Source: Pontederia crassipes (taxonomy: Eukaryota > Streptophyta > Magnoliopsida > Commelinales > Pontederiaceae). From it: DNA of 64,000 bases. A model generated the notes under the pieces. That model had not been told where the DNA came from and searched no databases. It was given only the letters and a program-made list of their open reading frames with translations. The position numbers and the translations under genes were made by a program. The stretch is from positions 17,000,501 through 17,064,500 of the forward strand of contig CM060197.1 of assembly GCA_030549335.1 (NCBI GenBank). The letters run 5' to 3'. Positions 11,101-25,300 of the stretch are shown here, one piece after another; position 1 is the first letter of the stretch, and every line of letters begins with the position of its first letter.

Positions 11101-14100
11101 TTTGAACCTTACTCTAAGACTCTAATCCCCAAGAGCTTTAACATTGATTGTAACGGTTCAACTTCGGTTTGAAATAGAGTTAAAGTTCCAAAGACCTATC
11201 ACCTCTTAACACACCCAAAGGTTGTAATAAGTATCTATAACTTATAGCTTTGAACCTTACTCGAAGACTCTAATCCCCAAGAGCTTTATCATTGATTGTA
11301 ACGGTTCAACTTCGGTTTGAAATAGAGTTAAAGTTCCAAAGATCTATCACCTCTTAGGACACCCAAAGGTTGTAATAAGTTTCTATAACTTATAGCTTTG
11401 AACCTTACTCTAAGACTCTAATCCCCAAGAGCTCTATCATTGATTGTAACGGTTCAACTTCGGTTTGAAAGAGTTAATGTTCTTGAGATCTATCATCTCT
11501 TAGGAAACCCAAAGTATGTAATAAGTATCTATAAGTTATAGCTTTGAACCTTACTCTAAGACTCTAATCCTCAAGAGCTTTATCATTGATTGTAACGGTT
11601 CAACTTCGGTTTGAAATAGAGTTAAAGTTCCAAAGATCTATCACCTCTTAGGACACCCAAAGGTTGTAATAAGTCTCTATAACTTATAGCTTTGAACCTT
11701 ACTCTAAGACTCTAATCCCCAAGAGCTTTATCATTGATTGTAACGGTTGAACTTCGGTTTGAAATAGAGTTAAAGTTCCAAAGATCTATCACCTCTTAGG
11801 ACACCCAAAGGTTGTAATAAGTCTCTATAACTTATAGCTTTCAACCTTACTCTAAGACTCTAATCCCCAAGAGCTTTAACATTGATTGTAACGGTTCAAC
11901 TTCGGTTTGAAATAGAGTTAAAGTTCCAAAGATCTATCACCTCTTGGGACACCCAAAGGTTGTAATAAGTATCTATAACTTATAGCTTTGAACCTTACTC
12001 TAAGACTCTAATCCCCAAGAGCTTTATCATTGATTGTAACGGTTCAACTTCGGTTTGAAATAGAGTTAAAGTTTCAAAGATCTATCACCTCTTAGGACAC
12101 CCAAAGGTTGTAATAAGTTTCTATAACTTATAGCTTTGAACCTTACCCTAAGACTCTAATCCCCAAGAGCTCTATCAATGATTGTAACGGTTCAACTTCG
12201 GTTTGAAATAGAGTTAATGTTCTTGAGATCTATCATCTCTTAGGACACCCAAAGTATGTAATAAGTATCTATAACTTATAGCTTTGAACCTTACTCTAAG
12301 ACTCTAATCCCCAAGAGCTTTAACATTGATTGTAACGGTTCAACTTCGGTTTGAAATAGAGTTAAAGTTCCAAAGACCTATCACCTCTTAAGACACCCAA
12401 AGGTTGTAATAAGTATCTATAACTTATAGCTTTGAACCTTACTCTAAGACTCTAATCCCCAAGAGCTTTAACATTGATTGTAACGGTTCAACTTCGGTTT
12501 GAAATAGAGTTAAAGTTCCAAAGATCTATCACCTCTTAGGACACCCAAAGGATGTAATAAGTATCTATAACTTATAGCTTTGAACCTTACTCTAAGACTC
12601 TAATCCCCAAGAGCTCTATCATTGATTGTAACGGTTCAACTTCGGTTTGAAATAGAGTTAAAGTTCCAAAGATCTATCACCTCTTAGGACACCCAAAGGT
12701 TGTAATAAGTATCTATAACTTATAGCTTTGAACCTTACTCTAAGACTCTAATCCCCAAGAGCTCTATCATTGATTGTAACGGTTCAACTTCGGTTTGAAA
12801 TAGAGTTAATGTTCTTGAGATCTATCATCTCTTAGGACACCCAAAGTATGTAATAAGTTTCTATAACTTATAGCTTTGAACCTTATTCTAAGACTCTAAT
12901 CCCCAAGAGCTCTATCATTGATTGTAACGGTTCAACTTCAGTTTGAAATAGAGTTAATGTTCTTGAGATCTATCATCTCTTAGGACACCCAAAGTATGTA
13001 ATAAGTATCTATAACTTATAGCTTTGAACCTTACTCTAAGGCTCTAATCCCCAAGAGCTTTATCATTGATTGTAACGGTTCAACTTCGGTTTGAAATAGA
13101 GTTAAAGTTCCAAAGATCTATCACCTCTTAGGACACCCAAAGGTTGTAATAAGTCTCTATAACTTATAGCTTTGAACCTTACTCTAAGACTCTAATCCCC
13201 AAGAGCTTTATCATTGATTGTAACGGTTCAACTTCGGTTTGAAATAGAGTTAAAGTTCCAAAGATCTATCACCTCTTAGGACACCCAAAGGATGTAATAA
13301 GTATCTATAACTTATAACTTTGAACCTTACTCTAAGACTCTAATCCCCAAGAGCTCTATCATTGATTGTAACGGTTCAACTTCGGTTTGAAATAGAGTTA
13401 ATGTTCTTGAGATCTATCATCTCTTAGAACACCCAAAGTATGTAATAAGTATCTATAACTTATAGCTTTGAACCTTACTCTAAGACTCTAATCCCCAAGA
13501 GCTTTAACATTGATTGTAACGGTTCAACTACGGTTTGAAATAGAGTTAAAGTTCCAAAGATCTATCACCTCTTAGGACACCCAAAGGTTGTAATAAGTAA
13601 CTATAACTTATAGCTTTGAACCTTACTCTAAGACTCTAATCCCCAAGAGCTCTATCATTGATTGTAACGGTTCAACTTCGGTTTGAAATAGAGTTAATGT
13701 TCTTGAGATCTATCATCTCTTAGGACACCCAAAGTATGTAATAAGTATCTATAACTTATAGCTTTGAACCTTACTCTAAGACTCTAATCCCCAAGAGCTT
13801 TAACATTGATTGTAACGGTTCAACTTCGGTTTGAAATAGAGTTAAAGTTCCAAAGATCTATCACCTCTTAGGACACCCAAAGGTTGTAATAAGTATCTAT
13901 AACTTATAGCTTTGAACCTTACTCTAAGACTCTAATCCCCAAGAGCTTTATCATTGATTGTAACGGTTCAACTTCGGTTTGAAATAGATTTAAAGTTCCA
14001 AAGATCTATCACCTCTTAGGACACCCAAAGGATGTAATAAGTATCTATAACTTATAGCTTTGAACCTTACTCTAAGACTCTAATCCCCAAGAGCTCTATC

Positions 14101-15538
14101 ATTGATTGTAACGGTTCAACTTCAGTTTGAAATAGAGTTAATGTTCTTGAGATCTATCATCTCTTAGGACACCCAAAGTATGTAATAAGTATCTATAACT
14201 TATAGCTTTGAACCTTACTCTAAGGCTCTAATCCCCAAGAGCTTTATCATTGATTGTAACGGTTCAACTTCGGTTTGAAATAGAGTTAAAGTTCCAAAGA
14301 TCTATCACCTCTTAGGACACCCAAAGGTTGTAATAAGTCTCTATAACTTATAGCTTTGAACCTTACTCTAAGACTCTAATCCCCAAGAGCTTTATCATTG
14401 ATTGTAACGGTTCAACTTCGGTTTGAAATAGAGTTAAAGTTCCAAAGATCTATCACCTCTTAGGACACCCAAAGGTTGTAATAAGTATCTATAACTTATA
14501 GCTTTGAACCTTACTCTAAGACTCTAATCCCCAAGAGCTTTATCATTGATTGTAACGGTTTAACTTCGGTTTGAAATAGAGTTAAAGTTTCAAAGATCTA
14601 TCACCTCTTAGGACACCCAAAGGTTGTAATAAGTTTCTATAGCTTATAGCTTTGAACCTTACTCTAAGACTCTAATCCCCAAGAGCTCTATCATTGATTG
14701 TAACGGTTCAACTTCGGTTTGAAATAGAGTTAATGTTCTTGAGATCTATCATCTCTTCGGACACCCAAAGTATGTAATAAGTATCTATAACTTATAGCTT
14801 TGAACCTTACTCTAAGACTCTAATCCCCAAGAGCTTTATCATTGATTGTAACGGTTCAACTTCGGTTTGAAATAGAGTTAAAGTTCCAAAGATCTATCAC
14901 CTCTTAGGACACCCAAAGGTTGTAATAAGTCTCTATAACTTATAGTTTTCAACCTTACTCTAAGACTCTAATCCCCAAGAGCTTTATCATTGATTGTAAC
15001 GGTTCAACTTCGGTTTGAAATAGAGTTAAAGTTCCAAAGATCTATCACCTCTTAGGACACCCAAAGGTTGTAATAAGTATCTATAACTTATAGCTTTGAA
15101 CCTTACTCTAAGACTCTAATCCCCAAGAGCTTTATCATTGATTGTAACGGTTGAACTTCGGTTTGAAATAGAGTTAAAGTTCCAAAGATCTATCACCTCT
15201 TAGGACACCCAAAGGTTGTAATAAGTCTCCATAACTTATAGCTTTCAACCTTACTCTAAGACTCTAATCCCCAAGAGCTTTATCATTGATTGTAACGGTT
15301 CAACTTCGGTTTGAAATAGAGTTAATGTTCTTGAGATCTATCATCTCTTCGGACACCCAAAGTATGTAATAAGTATCTATAACTTATAGCTTTGAACCTT
15401 ACTCTAAGACTCTAATCCCCAAGAGCTTTATCATTGATTGTAACGGTTCAACTTCGGTTTGAAATAGAGTTAAAGTTCCAAAGATCTATCACCTCTTAGG
15501 ACACCCAAAGGTTGTAATAAGTATCTATAACTTATAGC
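10361..15538 (+). repeat. 35-unit HOR (5,178 bp), copy 1
   Basis: Thirty-five units, one of them 146 bp, giving 35 x 148 - 2 = 5,178 bp. Ordered tags: AAAACT/CCCAAAG/CACCAAAAG (10,657), CTTAACAC (near 11,205), ACTCGAAG (11,249), GAAAGAG 2-bp deletion with GGAAACC and CTATAAGTT (11,397), TCCTCAAG (11,543), TTATTCTA (12,875), AAGGCTC (13,023), CTTAGAAC (13,319), ACTACGG with GTAACT (13,467), GATTTAAAG (13,911), GTTTAACTT (14,503), CTTCGGAC (14,651), GTTTTCAACC (14,947) and GTCTCCA (15,095). The same tags recur 5,178 bp downstream in copy 2. Confidence 0.92.
11397..11542 (+). repeat. 146-bp beta unit, deletion lineage 1
   Basis: GAAATAGAGTT is shortened to GAAAGAGTT, a 2-bp loss that makes a 146-bp unit. 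This copy also has GGAAACCC and CTATAAGTT. The same combination, at least deletion plus GGAAACCC, recurs at 16,575-16,720 and 23,527-23,672, always just after an ACTCGAAG unit. It is a reliable tag for the 35-unit HOR lineage and explains why HOR lengths are not exact multiples of 148. Confidence 0.9.
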
Positions 15539-18500
15539 TTTGAACCTTACTCTAAGACTCTAATCCCCAAGAGCTTTATCATTGATTGTAACGGTTCAAC
15601 TTCGGTTTGAAATAGAGTTAAAGTTCCAAAGATCTATCACCTCTTAGGACACCCAAAGGATGTAATAAGTATCTATAACTTATAGCTTTGAACCTTACTC
15701 TAAGACTCTAATCCCCAAGAGCTCTATCATTGATTGTAACGGTTCAACTTCAGTTTGAAATAGAGTTAATGTTCTTGAGATCTATCATCTCTTAGGACAC
15801 CCAAAGTATGTAATAAGTATCTATAACTTATAGCTTTGAACCTTACTCTAAAACTCTAATCCCAAAGAGCTTTATCATTGATTGTAACGGTTCAACTTCG
15901 GTTTGAAATAGAGTTAAAGTTCCAAAGATCTATCACCTCTTAGGACACCAAAAGGTTGTAATAAGTCTCTATAACTTATAGCTTTGAACCTTACTCTAAG
16001 ACTCTAATCCCCAAGAGCTTTATCATTGATTGTAACGGTTCAACTTCGGTTTGAAATAGAGTTAAAGTTCCAAAGATCTATCACCTCTTAGGACACCCAA
16101 AGGTTGTAATAAGTATCTATAACTTATAGCTTTGAACCTTACTCTAAGACTCTAATCCCCAAGAGCTTTATCATTGATTGTAACGGTTCAACTTCGGTTT
16201 GAAATAGAGTTAATGTTCTTGAGATCTATCATCTCTTAGGACACCCAAAGTATGTAATAAGTATCTATAACTTATAGCTTTGAACCTTACTCTAAGACTC
16301 TAATCCCCAAGAGCTTTAACATTGATTGTAACGGTTCAACTTCGGTTTGAAATAGAGTTAAAGTTCCAAAGACCTATCACCTCTTAACACACCCAAAGGT
16401 TGTAATAAGTATCTATAACTTATAGCTTTGAACCTTACTCGAAGACTCTAATCCCCAAGAGCTTTATCATTGATTGTAACGGTTCAACTTCGGTTTGAAA
16501 TAGAGTTAAAGTTCCAAAGATCTATCACCTCTTAGGACACCCAAAGGTTGTAATAAGTTTCTATAACTTATAGCTTTGAACCTTACTCTAAGACTCTAAT
16601 CCCCAAGAGCTCTATCATTGATTGTAACGGTTCAACTTCGGTTTGAAAGAGTTAATGTTCTTGAGATCTATCATCTCTTAGGAAACCCAAAGTATGTAAT
16701 AAGTATCTATAAGTTATAGCTTTGAACCTTACTCTAAGACTCTAATCCTCAAGAGCTTTATCATTGATTGTAACGGTTCAACTTCGGTTTGAAATAGAGT
16801 TAAAGTTCCAAAGATCTATCACCTCTTAGGACACCCAAAGGTTGTAATAAGTCTCTATAACTTATAGCTTTGAACCTTACTCTAAGACTCTAATCCCCAA
16901 GAGCTTTATCATTGATTGTAACGGTTCAACTTCGGTTTGAAATAGAGTTAAAGTTCCAAAGATCTATCACCTCTTAGGACACCCAAAGGTTGTAATAAGT
17001 CTCTATAACTTATAGCTTTGAACCTTACTCTAAGACTCTAATCCCCAAGAGCTTTATCATTGATTGTAACGGTTCAACTTCGGTTTGAAATAGAGTTAAA
17101 GTTCCAAAGACCTATCACCTCTTAAGACACCCAAAGGTTGTAATAAGTATCTATAACTTATAGATTTGAACGTTACTCTAAGACTCTAATCCCCAAGAGC
17201 TTTATCATTGATTGTAACGGTTCAACTTCGGTTTGAAATAGAGTTAAAGTTCCAAAGATCTATCACCTCTTAGGACACCCAAAGGTTGTAATAAGTCTCT
17301 ATAACTTATAGCTTTCAACCTTACTCTAAGACTCTAATCCCCAAGAGCTTTAACATTGATTGTAACGGTTCAACTTCGGTTTGAAATAGAGTTAAAGTTC
17401 CAAAGATCTATCACCTCTTGGGACACCCAAAGGTTGTAATAAGTATCTATAACTTATAGCTTTGAACCTTACTCTAAGACTCTAATCCCCAAGAGCTTTA
17501 TCATTGATTGTAACGGTTCAACTTCGGTTTGAAATAGAGTTAAAGTTTCAAAGATCTATCACCTCTTAGGACACCCAAAGGTTGTAATAAGTTTCTATAA
17601 CTTATAGCTTTGAACCTTACCCTAAGACTCTAATCCCCAAGAGCTCTATCAATGATTGTAACGGTTCAACTTCGGTTTGAAATAGAGTTAATGTTCTTGA
17701 GATCTATCATCTCTTAGGACACCCAAAGTATGTAATAAGTATCTATAACTTATAGCTTTGAACCTTACTCTAAGACTCTAATCCCCAAGAGCTTTAACAT
17801 TGATTGTAACGGTTCAACTTCGGTTTGAAATAGAGTTAAAGTTCCAAAGACCTATCACCTCTTAAGACACCCAAAGGTTGTAATAAGTATCTATAACTTA
17901 TAGCTTTGAACCTTACTCTAAGACTCTAATCCCCAAGAGCTTTATCATTGATTGTAACGGTTCAACTTCGGTTTGAAATAGAGTTAAAGTTCCAAAGATC
18001 TATCACCTCTTAGGACACCCAAAGGATGTAATAAGTATCTATAACTTATAGCTTTGAACCTTACTCTAAGACTCTAATCCCCAAGAGCTCTATCATTGAT
18101 TGTAACGGTTCAACTTCGATTTGAAATAGAGTTAAAGTTCCAAAGATCTATCACCTCTTAGGACACCCAAAGGTTGTAATAAGTATCTATAACTTATAGC
18201 TTTGAACCTTACTCTAAGACTCTAATCCCCAAGAGCTCTATCATTGATTGTAACGGTTCAACTTCGGTTTGAAATAGAGTTAATGTTCTTGAGATCTATC
18301 ATCTCTTAGGACACCCAAAGTATGTAATAAGTTTCTATAACTTATAGCTTTGAACCTTATTCTAAGACTCTAATCCCCAAGAGCTCTATCATTGATTGTA
18401 ACGGTTCAACTTCAGTTTGAAATAGAGTTAATGTTCTTGAGATCTATCATCTCTTAGGACACCCAAAGTATGTAATAAGTATCTATAACTTATAGCTTTG

Positions 18501-20568
18501 AACCTTACTCTAAGGCTCTAATCCCCAAGAGCTTTATCATTGATTGTAACGGTTCAACTTCGGTTTGAAATAGAGTTAAAGTTCCAAAGATCTATCACCT
18601 CTTAGGACACCCAAAGGTTGTAATAAGTCTCTATAACTTATAGCTTTGAACCTTACTCTAAGACTCTAATCCCCAAGAGCTTTATCATTGATTGTAACGG
18701 TTCAACTTCGGTTTGAAATAGAGTTAAAGTTCCAAAGATCTATCACCTCTTAGGACACCCAAAGGATGTAATAAGTATCTATAACTTATAACTTTGAACC
18801 TTACTCTAAGACTCTAATCCCCAAGAGCTCTATCATTGATTGTAACGGTTCAACTTCGGTTTGAAATAGAGTTAATGTTCTTGAGATCTATCATCTCTTA
18901 GAACACCCAAAGTATGTAATAAGTATCTATAACTTATAGCTTTGAACCTTACTCTAAGACTCTAATCCCCAAGAGCTTTAACATTGATTGTAACGGTTCA
19001 ACTACGGTTTGAAATAGAGTTAAAGTTCCAAAGATCTATCACCTCTTAGGACACCCAAAGGTTGTAATAAGTAACTATAACTTATAGCTTTGAACCTTAC
19101 TCTAAGACTCTAATCCCCAAGAGCTCTATCATTGATTGTAACGGTTCAACTTCGGTTTGAAATAGAGTTAATGTTCTTGAGATCTATCATCTCTTAGGAC
19201 ACCCAAAGTATGTAATAAGTATCTATAACTTATAGCTTTGAACCTTACTCTAAGACTCTAATCCCCAAGAGCTTTAACATTGATTGTAACGGTTCAACTT
19301 CGGTTTGAAATAGAGTTAAAGTTCCAAAGATCTATCACCTCTTAGGACACCCAAAGGTTGTAATAAGTATCTATAACTTATAGCTTTGAACCTTACTCTA
19401 AGACTCTAATCCCCAAGAGCTTTATCATTGATTGTAACGGTTCAACTTCGGTTTGAAATAGATTTAAAGTTCCAAAGATCTATCACCTCTTAGGACACCC
19501 AAAGGATGTAATAAGTATCTATAACTTATAGCTTTGAACCTTACTCTAAGACTCTAATCCCCAAGAGCTCTATCATTGATTGTAACGGTTCAACTTCAGT
19601 TTGAAATAGAGTTAATGTTCTTGAGATCTATCACCTCTTAGGACACCCAAAGGTTGTAATAAGTATCTATAACTTATAGCTTTGAACCTTACTCTAAGAC
19701 TCTAATCCCCAAGAGCTTTATCATTGATTGTAACGGTTTAACTTCGGTTTGAAATAGAGTTAAAGTTTCAAAGATCTATCACCTCTTAGGACACCCAAAG
19801 GTTGTAATAAGTTTCTATAACTTATAGCTTTGAACCTTACTCTAAGACTCTAATCCCCAAGAGCTCTATCATTGATTGTAACGGTTCAACTTCGGTTTGA
19901 AATAGAGTTAATGTTCTTGAGATCTATCATCTCTTCGGACACCCAAAGTATGTAATAAGTATCTATAACTTATAGCTTTGAACCTTACTCTAAGACTCTA
20001 ATCCCCAAGAGCTTTATCATTGATTGTAACGGTTCAACTTCGGTTTGAAATAGAGTTAAAGTTCCAAAGATCTATCACCTCTTAGGACACCCAAAGGTTG
20101 TAATAAGTCTCTATAACTTATAGTTTTCAACCTTACTCTAAGACTCTAATCCCCAAGAGCTTTATCATTGATTGTAACGGTTCAACTTCGGTTTGAAATA
20201 GAGTTAAAGTTCCAAAGATCTATCACCTCTTAGGACACCCAAAGGTTGTAATAAGTATCTATAACTTATAGCTTTGAACCTTACTCTAAGACTCTAATCC
20301 CCAAGAGCTTTATCATTGATTGTAACGGTTGAACTTCAGTTTGAAATAGAGTTAAAGTTCCAAAGATCTATCACCTCTTAGGACACCCAAAGGTTGTAAT
20401 AAGTCTCCATAACTTATAGCTTTCAACCTTACTCTAAGACTCTAATCCCCAAGAGCTTTATCATTGATTGTAACGGTTCAACTTCGGTTTGAAATAGAGT
20501 TAAAGTTCCAAAGATCTATCACCTCTTAGGACACCCAAAGGTTGTAATAAGTATCTATAACTTATAGC
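15539..20568 (+). repeat. 35-unit HOR, copy 2, with internal rearrangement
   Basis: Repeats the tags of copy 1 at +5,178 bp: CTTAACAC near 16,383, the 2-bp deletion unit at 16,575, TCCTCAAG at 16,721, TTATTCTA at 18,349, ACTACGG at 18,941, GATTTAAAG at 19,385, GTTTAACTT at 19,681 and GTCTCCA at 20,273. Two changes cancel in length. Two units (17,017-17,312, with GACCTATC and GAACGTTAC) are extra after the 16,869 unit, so tags run at +37 units from 17,313 on. At 19,533 a hybrid unit joins the front of one unit to the rear of the unit two further on, restoring +35. The last units diverge from copy 1. Confidence 0.9.
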
Positions 20569-21752
20569 TTTGAACCTTACTCTAAGACTCTAATCCCCAA
20601 GAGCTTTATCATTGATTGTAACGGTTCAACTTCGGTTTGAAATAGAGTTAAGGTTCCAAAGATCTATCACCTCTTAGGACACCCAAAGGTTGTAATAAGT
20701 TTCTATAACTTATAGCTTTGAACCTTACCCTAAGACTCTAATCCCCAAGAGCTCTATCAATGATTGTAACGGTTCAACTTCGGTTTGAAATAGAGTTAAT
20801 GTTCTTGAGATCTATCATCTCTTAGGACACCCAAAGTATGTAATAAGTATATATAACTTATAGCTTTGAACCTTACTCTAAGACTCTAATCCCCAAGAGC
20901 TTTAACATTGATTGTAACGGTTCAACTTCGGTTTGAAATAGAGTTAAAGTTCCAAAGACCTATCACCTCTTAAGACACCCAAAGGTTGTAATAAGTATCT
21001 ATAACTTATAGCTTTGAACCTTACTCTAAGACTCTAATCCCCAAGAGCTTTATCATTGATTGTAACGGTTCAACTTCGGTTTGAAATAGAGTTAAAGTTT
21101 CAAAGATCTATCACCTCTTAGGACACCCAAAGGTTGTAATAAGTATCTATAACTTATAGCTTTGAACCTTACTCTAAGACTCTAATCCCCAAGAGCTTTA
21201 TCATTGATTGTAACGGTTCAACTTCGGTTTGAAATAGAGTTAAAGTTTCAAAGATCTATCACCTCTTAGGACACCCAAAGGTTGTAATAAGTTTCTATAA
21301 CTTATAGCTTTGAACCTTACCCTAAGACTCTAATCCCCAAGAGCTCTATCAATGATTGTAACGGTTCAACTTCGGTTTGAAATAGAGTTAATGTTCTTGA
21401 GATCTATCATCTCTTAGGACACCCAAAGTATGTAATAAGTATATATAACTTATAGCTTTGAACCTTACTCTAAGACTCTAATCCCCAAGAGCTTTAACAT
21501 TGATTGTAACGGTTCAACTTCGGTTTGAAATAGAGTTAAAGTTCCAAAGACCTATCACCTCTTAAGACACCCAAAGGTTGTAATAAGTATCTATAACTTA
21601 TAGCTTTGAACCTTACTCTAAGACTCTAATCCCCAAGAGCTTTATCATTGATTGTAACGGTTCAACTTCGGTTTGAAATAGAGTTAAAGTTTCAAAGATC
21701 TATCACCTCTTAGGACACCCAAAGGTTGTAATAAGTTTCTATAACTTATAGC
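20569..21752 (+). repeat. Four-unit (592 bp) tandem duplication
   Basis: Units 20,569-21,160 and 21,161-21,752 carry the same order: alpha with GTTTCT, beta with CCCTAAG/TCAATG/GTATATA, gamma with GACCTATC/CTTAAGAC, alpha with GTTTC. Small differences (GTTAAGGTTCC in the first unit, GTATCT versus GTTTCT in the fourth) distinguish them. The GTATATA variant at 131-137 is otherwise seen at 28,557 and 33,143 in the 31-unit HOR, where the block occurs once, so this is a local recent duplication. Confidence 0.85.
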
Positions 21753-21898
21753 TTTGAACCTTACTCTAAGACTCTAATCCCCAAGAGCTCTATCATTGAT
21801 TGTAACGGTTCAACTTCGGTTTGAAAGAGTTAATGTTCTTGAGATCTATCATCTCTTAGGACACCCAAAGTATGTAATAAGTATCTATAACTTATAGC
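21753..21898 (+). repeat. 146-bp beta unit, deletion lineage 2
   Basis: Same 2-bp loss (GAAAGAGTT) but with normal GGACACCC and CTATAACTT, followed by a gamma unit with ACCTAAAGG. This combination recurs at 29,001-29,146, 33,587-33,732 and 36,545-36,690. It marks the 31-unit HOR lineage and is separate from the GGAAACCC lineage. Confidence 0.9.
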
Positions 21899-24800
21899 TT
21901 TGAACCTTACTCTAAGACTCTAATCCCCAAGAGCTTTAACATTGATTGTAACGGTTCAACTTCGGTTTGAAATAGAGTTAAAGTTCCAAAGATCTATCAC
22001 CTCTTAGGACACCTAAAGGTTGTAATAAGTATCTATAACTTATAGCTTTGAACCTTACTCTAAGACTCTCATCCCCAAGAGCTTTATCATTGATTGTAAC
22101 GGTTCAACTTCGGTTTGAAAAAGAGTTAAAGTTCCAAAGATCTATCACCTCTTAGGACACCCAAAGGTTGTAATAAGTAGCTATAACTTATAGCTTTGAA
22201 CCTTACTCTAAGACTCTAATCCCCAAGAGCTTTATCATTGATTGTAACGGTTCAACTTCGGTTTGAAATAGAGTTAAAGTTCCAAAGATCTATCACCTCT
22301 TAGGACACCCAAAGGATGTAATAAGTATCTATAACTTATAGCTTTGAACCTTACTCTAAGACTCTAATCCCCAAGAGCTCTATCATTGATTGTAACGGTT
22401 CAACTTCGGTTTGAAATAGAGTTAATGTTCTTGAGATCTATCATCTCTTAGGACACCCAAAGTATGTAATAAGTATCTATAACTTATAGCTTTGAACCTT
22501 ACTCTAAGACTCTAATCCCCAAGAGCTTTAACATTGATTGTAACGGTTCAACTACGGTTTGAAATAGAGTTAAAGTTCCAAAGATCTATCACCTCTTAGG
22601 ACACCCAAAGGTTGTAATAAGTATCTATAACTTATAGCTTTGAACCTTACTCTAAGACTCTAATCCCCAAGAGCTCTATCATTGATTGTAACGGTTCAAC
22701 TTCGGTTTGAAATAGAGTTAATGTTCTTGAGATCTATCATCTCTTAGGACACCCAAAGTATGTAATAAGTATCTATAACTTATAGCTTTGAACCTTACTC
22801 TAAGACTCTAATCCCCAAGAGCTTTATCATTGATTGTAACGGTTCAACTTCGGTTTGAAATAGAGTTAAAGTTCCAAAGATCTATCACCTCTTAGGACAC
22901 CCAAAGGATGTAATAAGTATCTATAACTTATAGCTTTGAACCTTACTCTATGACTCTAATCCCCAAGAGCTTTAACATTGATTGTAACGGTTCAACTTCG
23001 GTTTGAAATAGAGTTAAGGTTCCAAAGATCTATCACCTCTTAGGACACCCAAAGGTTGTAATAAGTATCTATAACTTATAGCTTTGAACCTTACTCTAAG
23101 ACTCTAATCCCCAAGAGCTTTATCATTGATTGTAACGGTTCAACTTCGGTTTGAAATAGAGTTAATGTTCTTGAGATCTATCATCTCTTAGGACACCCAA
23201 AGTATGTAATAAGTATCTATAACTTATAGCTTTGAACCTTACTCTAAGACTCTAATCCCCAAGAGCTTTAACATTGATTGTAACGGTTCAACTTCGGTTT
23301 GAAATAGAGTTAAAGTTCCAAAGACCTATCACCTCTTAACACACCCAAAGGTTGTAATAAGTATCTATAACTTATAGCTTTGAACCTTACTCGAAGACTC
23401 TAATCCCCAAGAGCTTTATCATTGATTGTAACGGTTCAACTTCGGTTTCAAATAGAGTTAAAGTTCCAAAGATCTATCACCTCTTAGGACACCCAAAGGT
23501 TGTAATAAGTTTCTATAACTTATAGCTTTGAACCTTACTCTAAGACTCTAATCCCCAAGAGCTCTATCATTGATTGTAACGGTTCAACTTCGGTTTGAAA
23601 GAGTTAATGTTCTTGAGATCTATCATCTCTTAGGAAACCCAAAGTATGTAATAAGTATCTATAACTTATAGCTTTGAACCTTACTCTAAGACTCTAATCC
23701 CCAAGAGCTTTATCATTGATTGTAACGGTTCAACTTCGGTTTGAAATAGAGTTAAAGTTCCAAAGATCTATCACCTCTTAGGACACCCAAAGGTTGTAAT
23801 AAGTCTCTATAACTTATAGCTTTGAACCTTACTCTAAGACTCTAATCCCCAAGAGCTTTATCATTGATTGTAACGGTTCAACTTCGGTTTGAAATAGAGT
23901 TAAAGTTCCAAAGACCTATCACCTCTTAAGACACCCAAAGGTTGTAATAAGTATCTATAACTTATAGCTTTGAACGTTACTCTAAGACTCTAATCCCCAA
24001 GAGCTTTATCATTGATTGTAACGGTTCAACTTCGGTTTGAAATAGAGTTAAAGTTCCAAAGATCTATCACCTCTTAGGACACCCAAAGGTTGTAATAAGT
24101 ATCTATAACTTATAGCTTTGAACCTTACTCTAAGACTCTAATCCCCAAGAGCTTTATCATTGATTGTAACGGTTGAACTTCGGTTTGAAATAGAGTTAAA
24201 GTTCCAAAGATCTATCACCTCTTAGGACACCCAAAGGTTGTAATAAGTCTCTATAACTTATAGCTTTCAACCTTACTCTAAGACTCTAATCCCCAAGAGC
24301 TTTAACATTGATTGTAACGGTTCAACTTCGGTTTGAAATAGAGTTAAAGTTCCAAAGATCTATCACCTCTTGGGACACCCAAAGGTTGTAATAAGTATCT
24401 ATAACTTATAGCTTTGAACCTTACTCTAAGACTCTAATCCCCAAGAGCTTTATCATTGATTGTAACGGTTCAACTTCGGTTTGAAATAGAGTTAAAGTTT
24501 CAAAGATCTATCACCTCTTAGGACACCCAAAGGTTGTAATAAGTTTCTATAACTTATAGCTTTGAACCTTACCCTAAGACTCTAATCCCCAAGAGCTCTA
24601 TCAATGATTGTAACGGTTCAACTTCGGTTTGAAATAGAGTTAATGTTCTTGAGATCTATCATCTCTTAGGACACCCAAAGTATGTAATAAGTATCTATAA
24701 CTTATAGCTTTGAACCTTACTCTAAGACTCTAATCCCCAAGAGCTTTAACATTGATTGTAACGGTTCAACTTCGGTTTGAAATAGAGTTAAAGTTCCAAA

Positions 24801-25300
24801 GACCTATCACCTCTTAAGACACCCAAAGGTTGTAATAAGTATCTATAACTTATAGCTTTGAACCTTACTCTATGACTCTAATCCCCAAGAGCTTTATCAT
24901 TGATTGTAACGGTTCAACTTCGGATTGAAATAGAGTTAAAGTTCCAAAGATCTATCACCTCTTAGGACACCCAAAGGATGTAATAAGTATCTATAACTTA
25001 TAGCTTTGAACCTTACTCTAAGACTCTAATCCCCAAGAGCTCTATCATTGATTGTAACGGTTCAACTTCGGTTTGAAATAGAGTTAATGTTCTTGAGATC
25101 TATCATCACTTAGGACACCCAAAGTATGTAATAAGTATCTATAACTTATAGCTTTGAACCTTACTCTAAGACTCTAATCCCCAAGAGCTTTAACATTGAT
25201 TGTAACGGTTCAACTTCGGTTTGAAATAGAGTTAAAGTTCCAAAGACCTATCACCTCTTAAGACACCCAAAGGTTGTAATAAGTATCTATAACTTATAGC
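21753..25300 (+). repeat. Mosaic A block joining the 35- and 31-unit HORs
   Basis: Twenty-four units mixing tags of both neighbours. 21,753-22,786 carries the tags of the later 31-unit HOR (2-bp deletion, ACCTAAAGG at 21,899, CTCTCATCC and GTAGCT at 22,047, ACTACGG at 22,491). From 22,787 it switches to tags of the 35-unit HOR (CTTAACAC near 23,335, ACTCGAAG, 2-bp deletion with GGAAACCC at 23,527), followed by the GAACGTTAC/GGTTGAACTT pair and the CTTTCAACC four-unit block. Private changes include CTATGACT at 22,935 and 24,857 and GGTTTCAAAT at 23,379. Confidence 0.82.

Noticed and set aside
21753..21898. Third copy of the 35-unit HOR, because 11,397, 16,575 and 21,753 are equally spaced by 5,178 bp
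   Set aside because: The 21,753 unit lacks GGAAACCC and its neighbours carry ACCTAAAGG and CTCTCATCC tags of the other lineage, so the equal spacing is coincidental.
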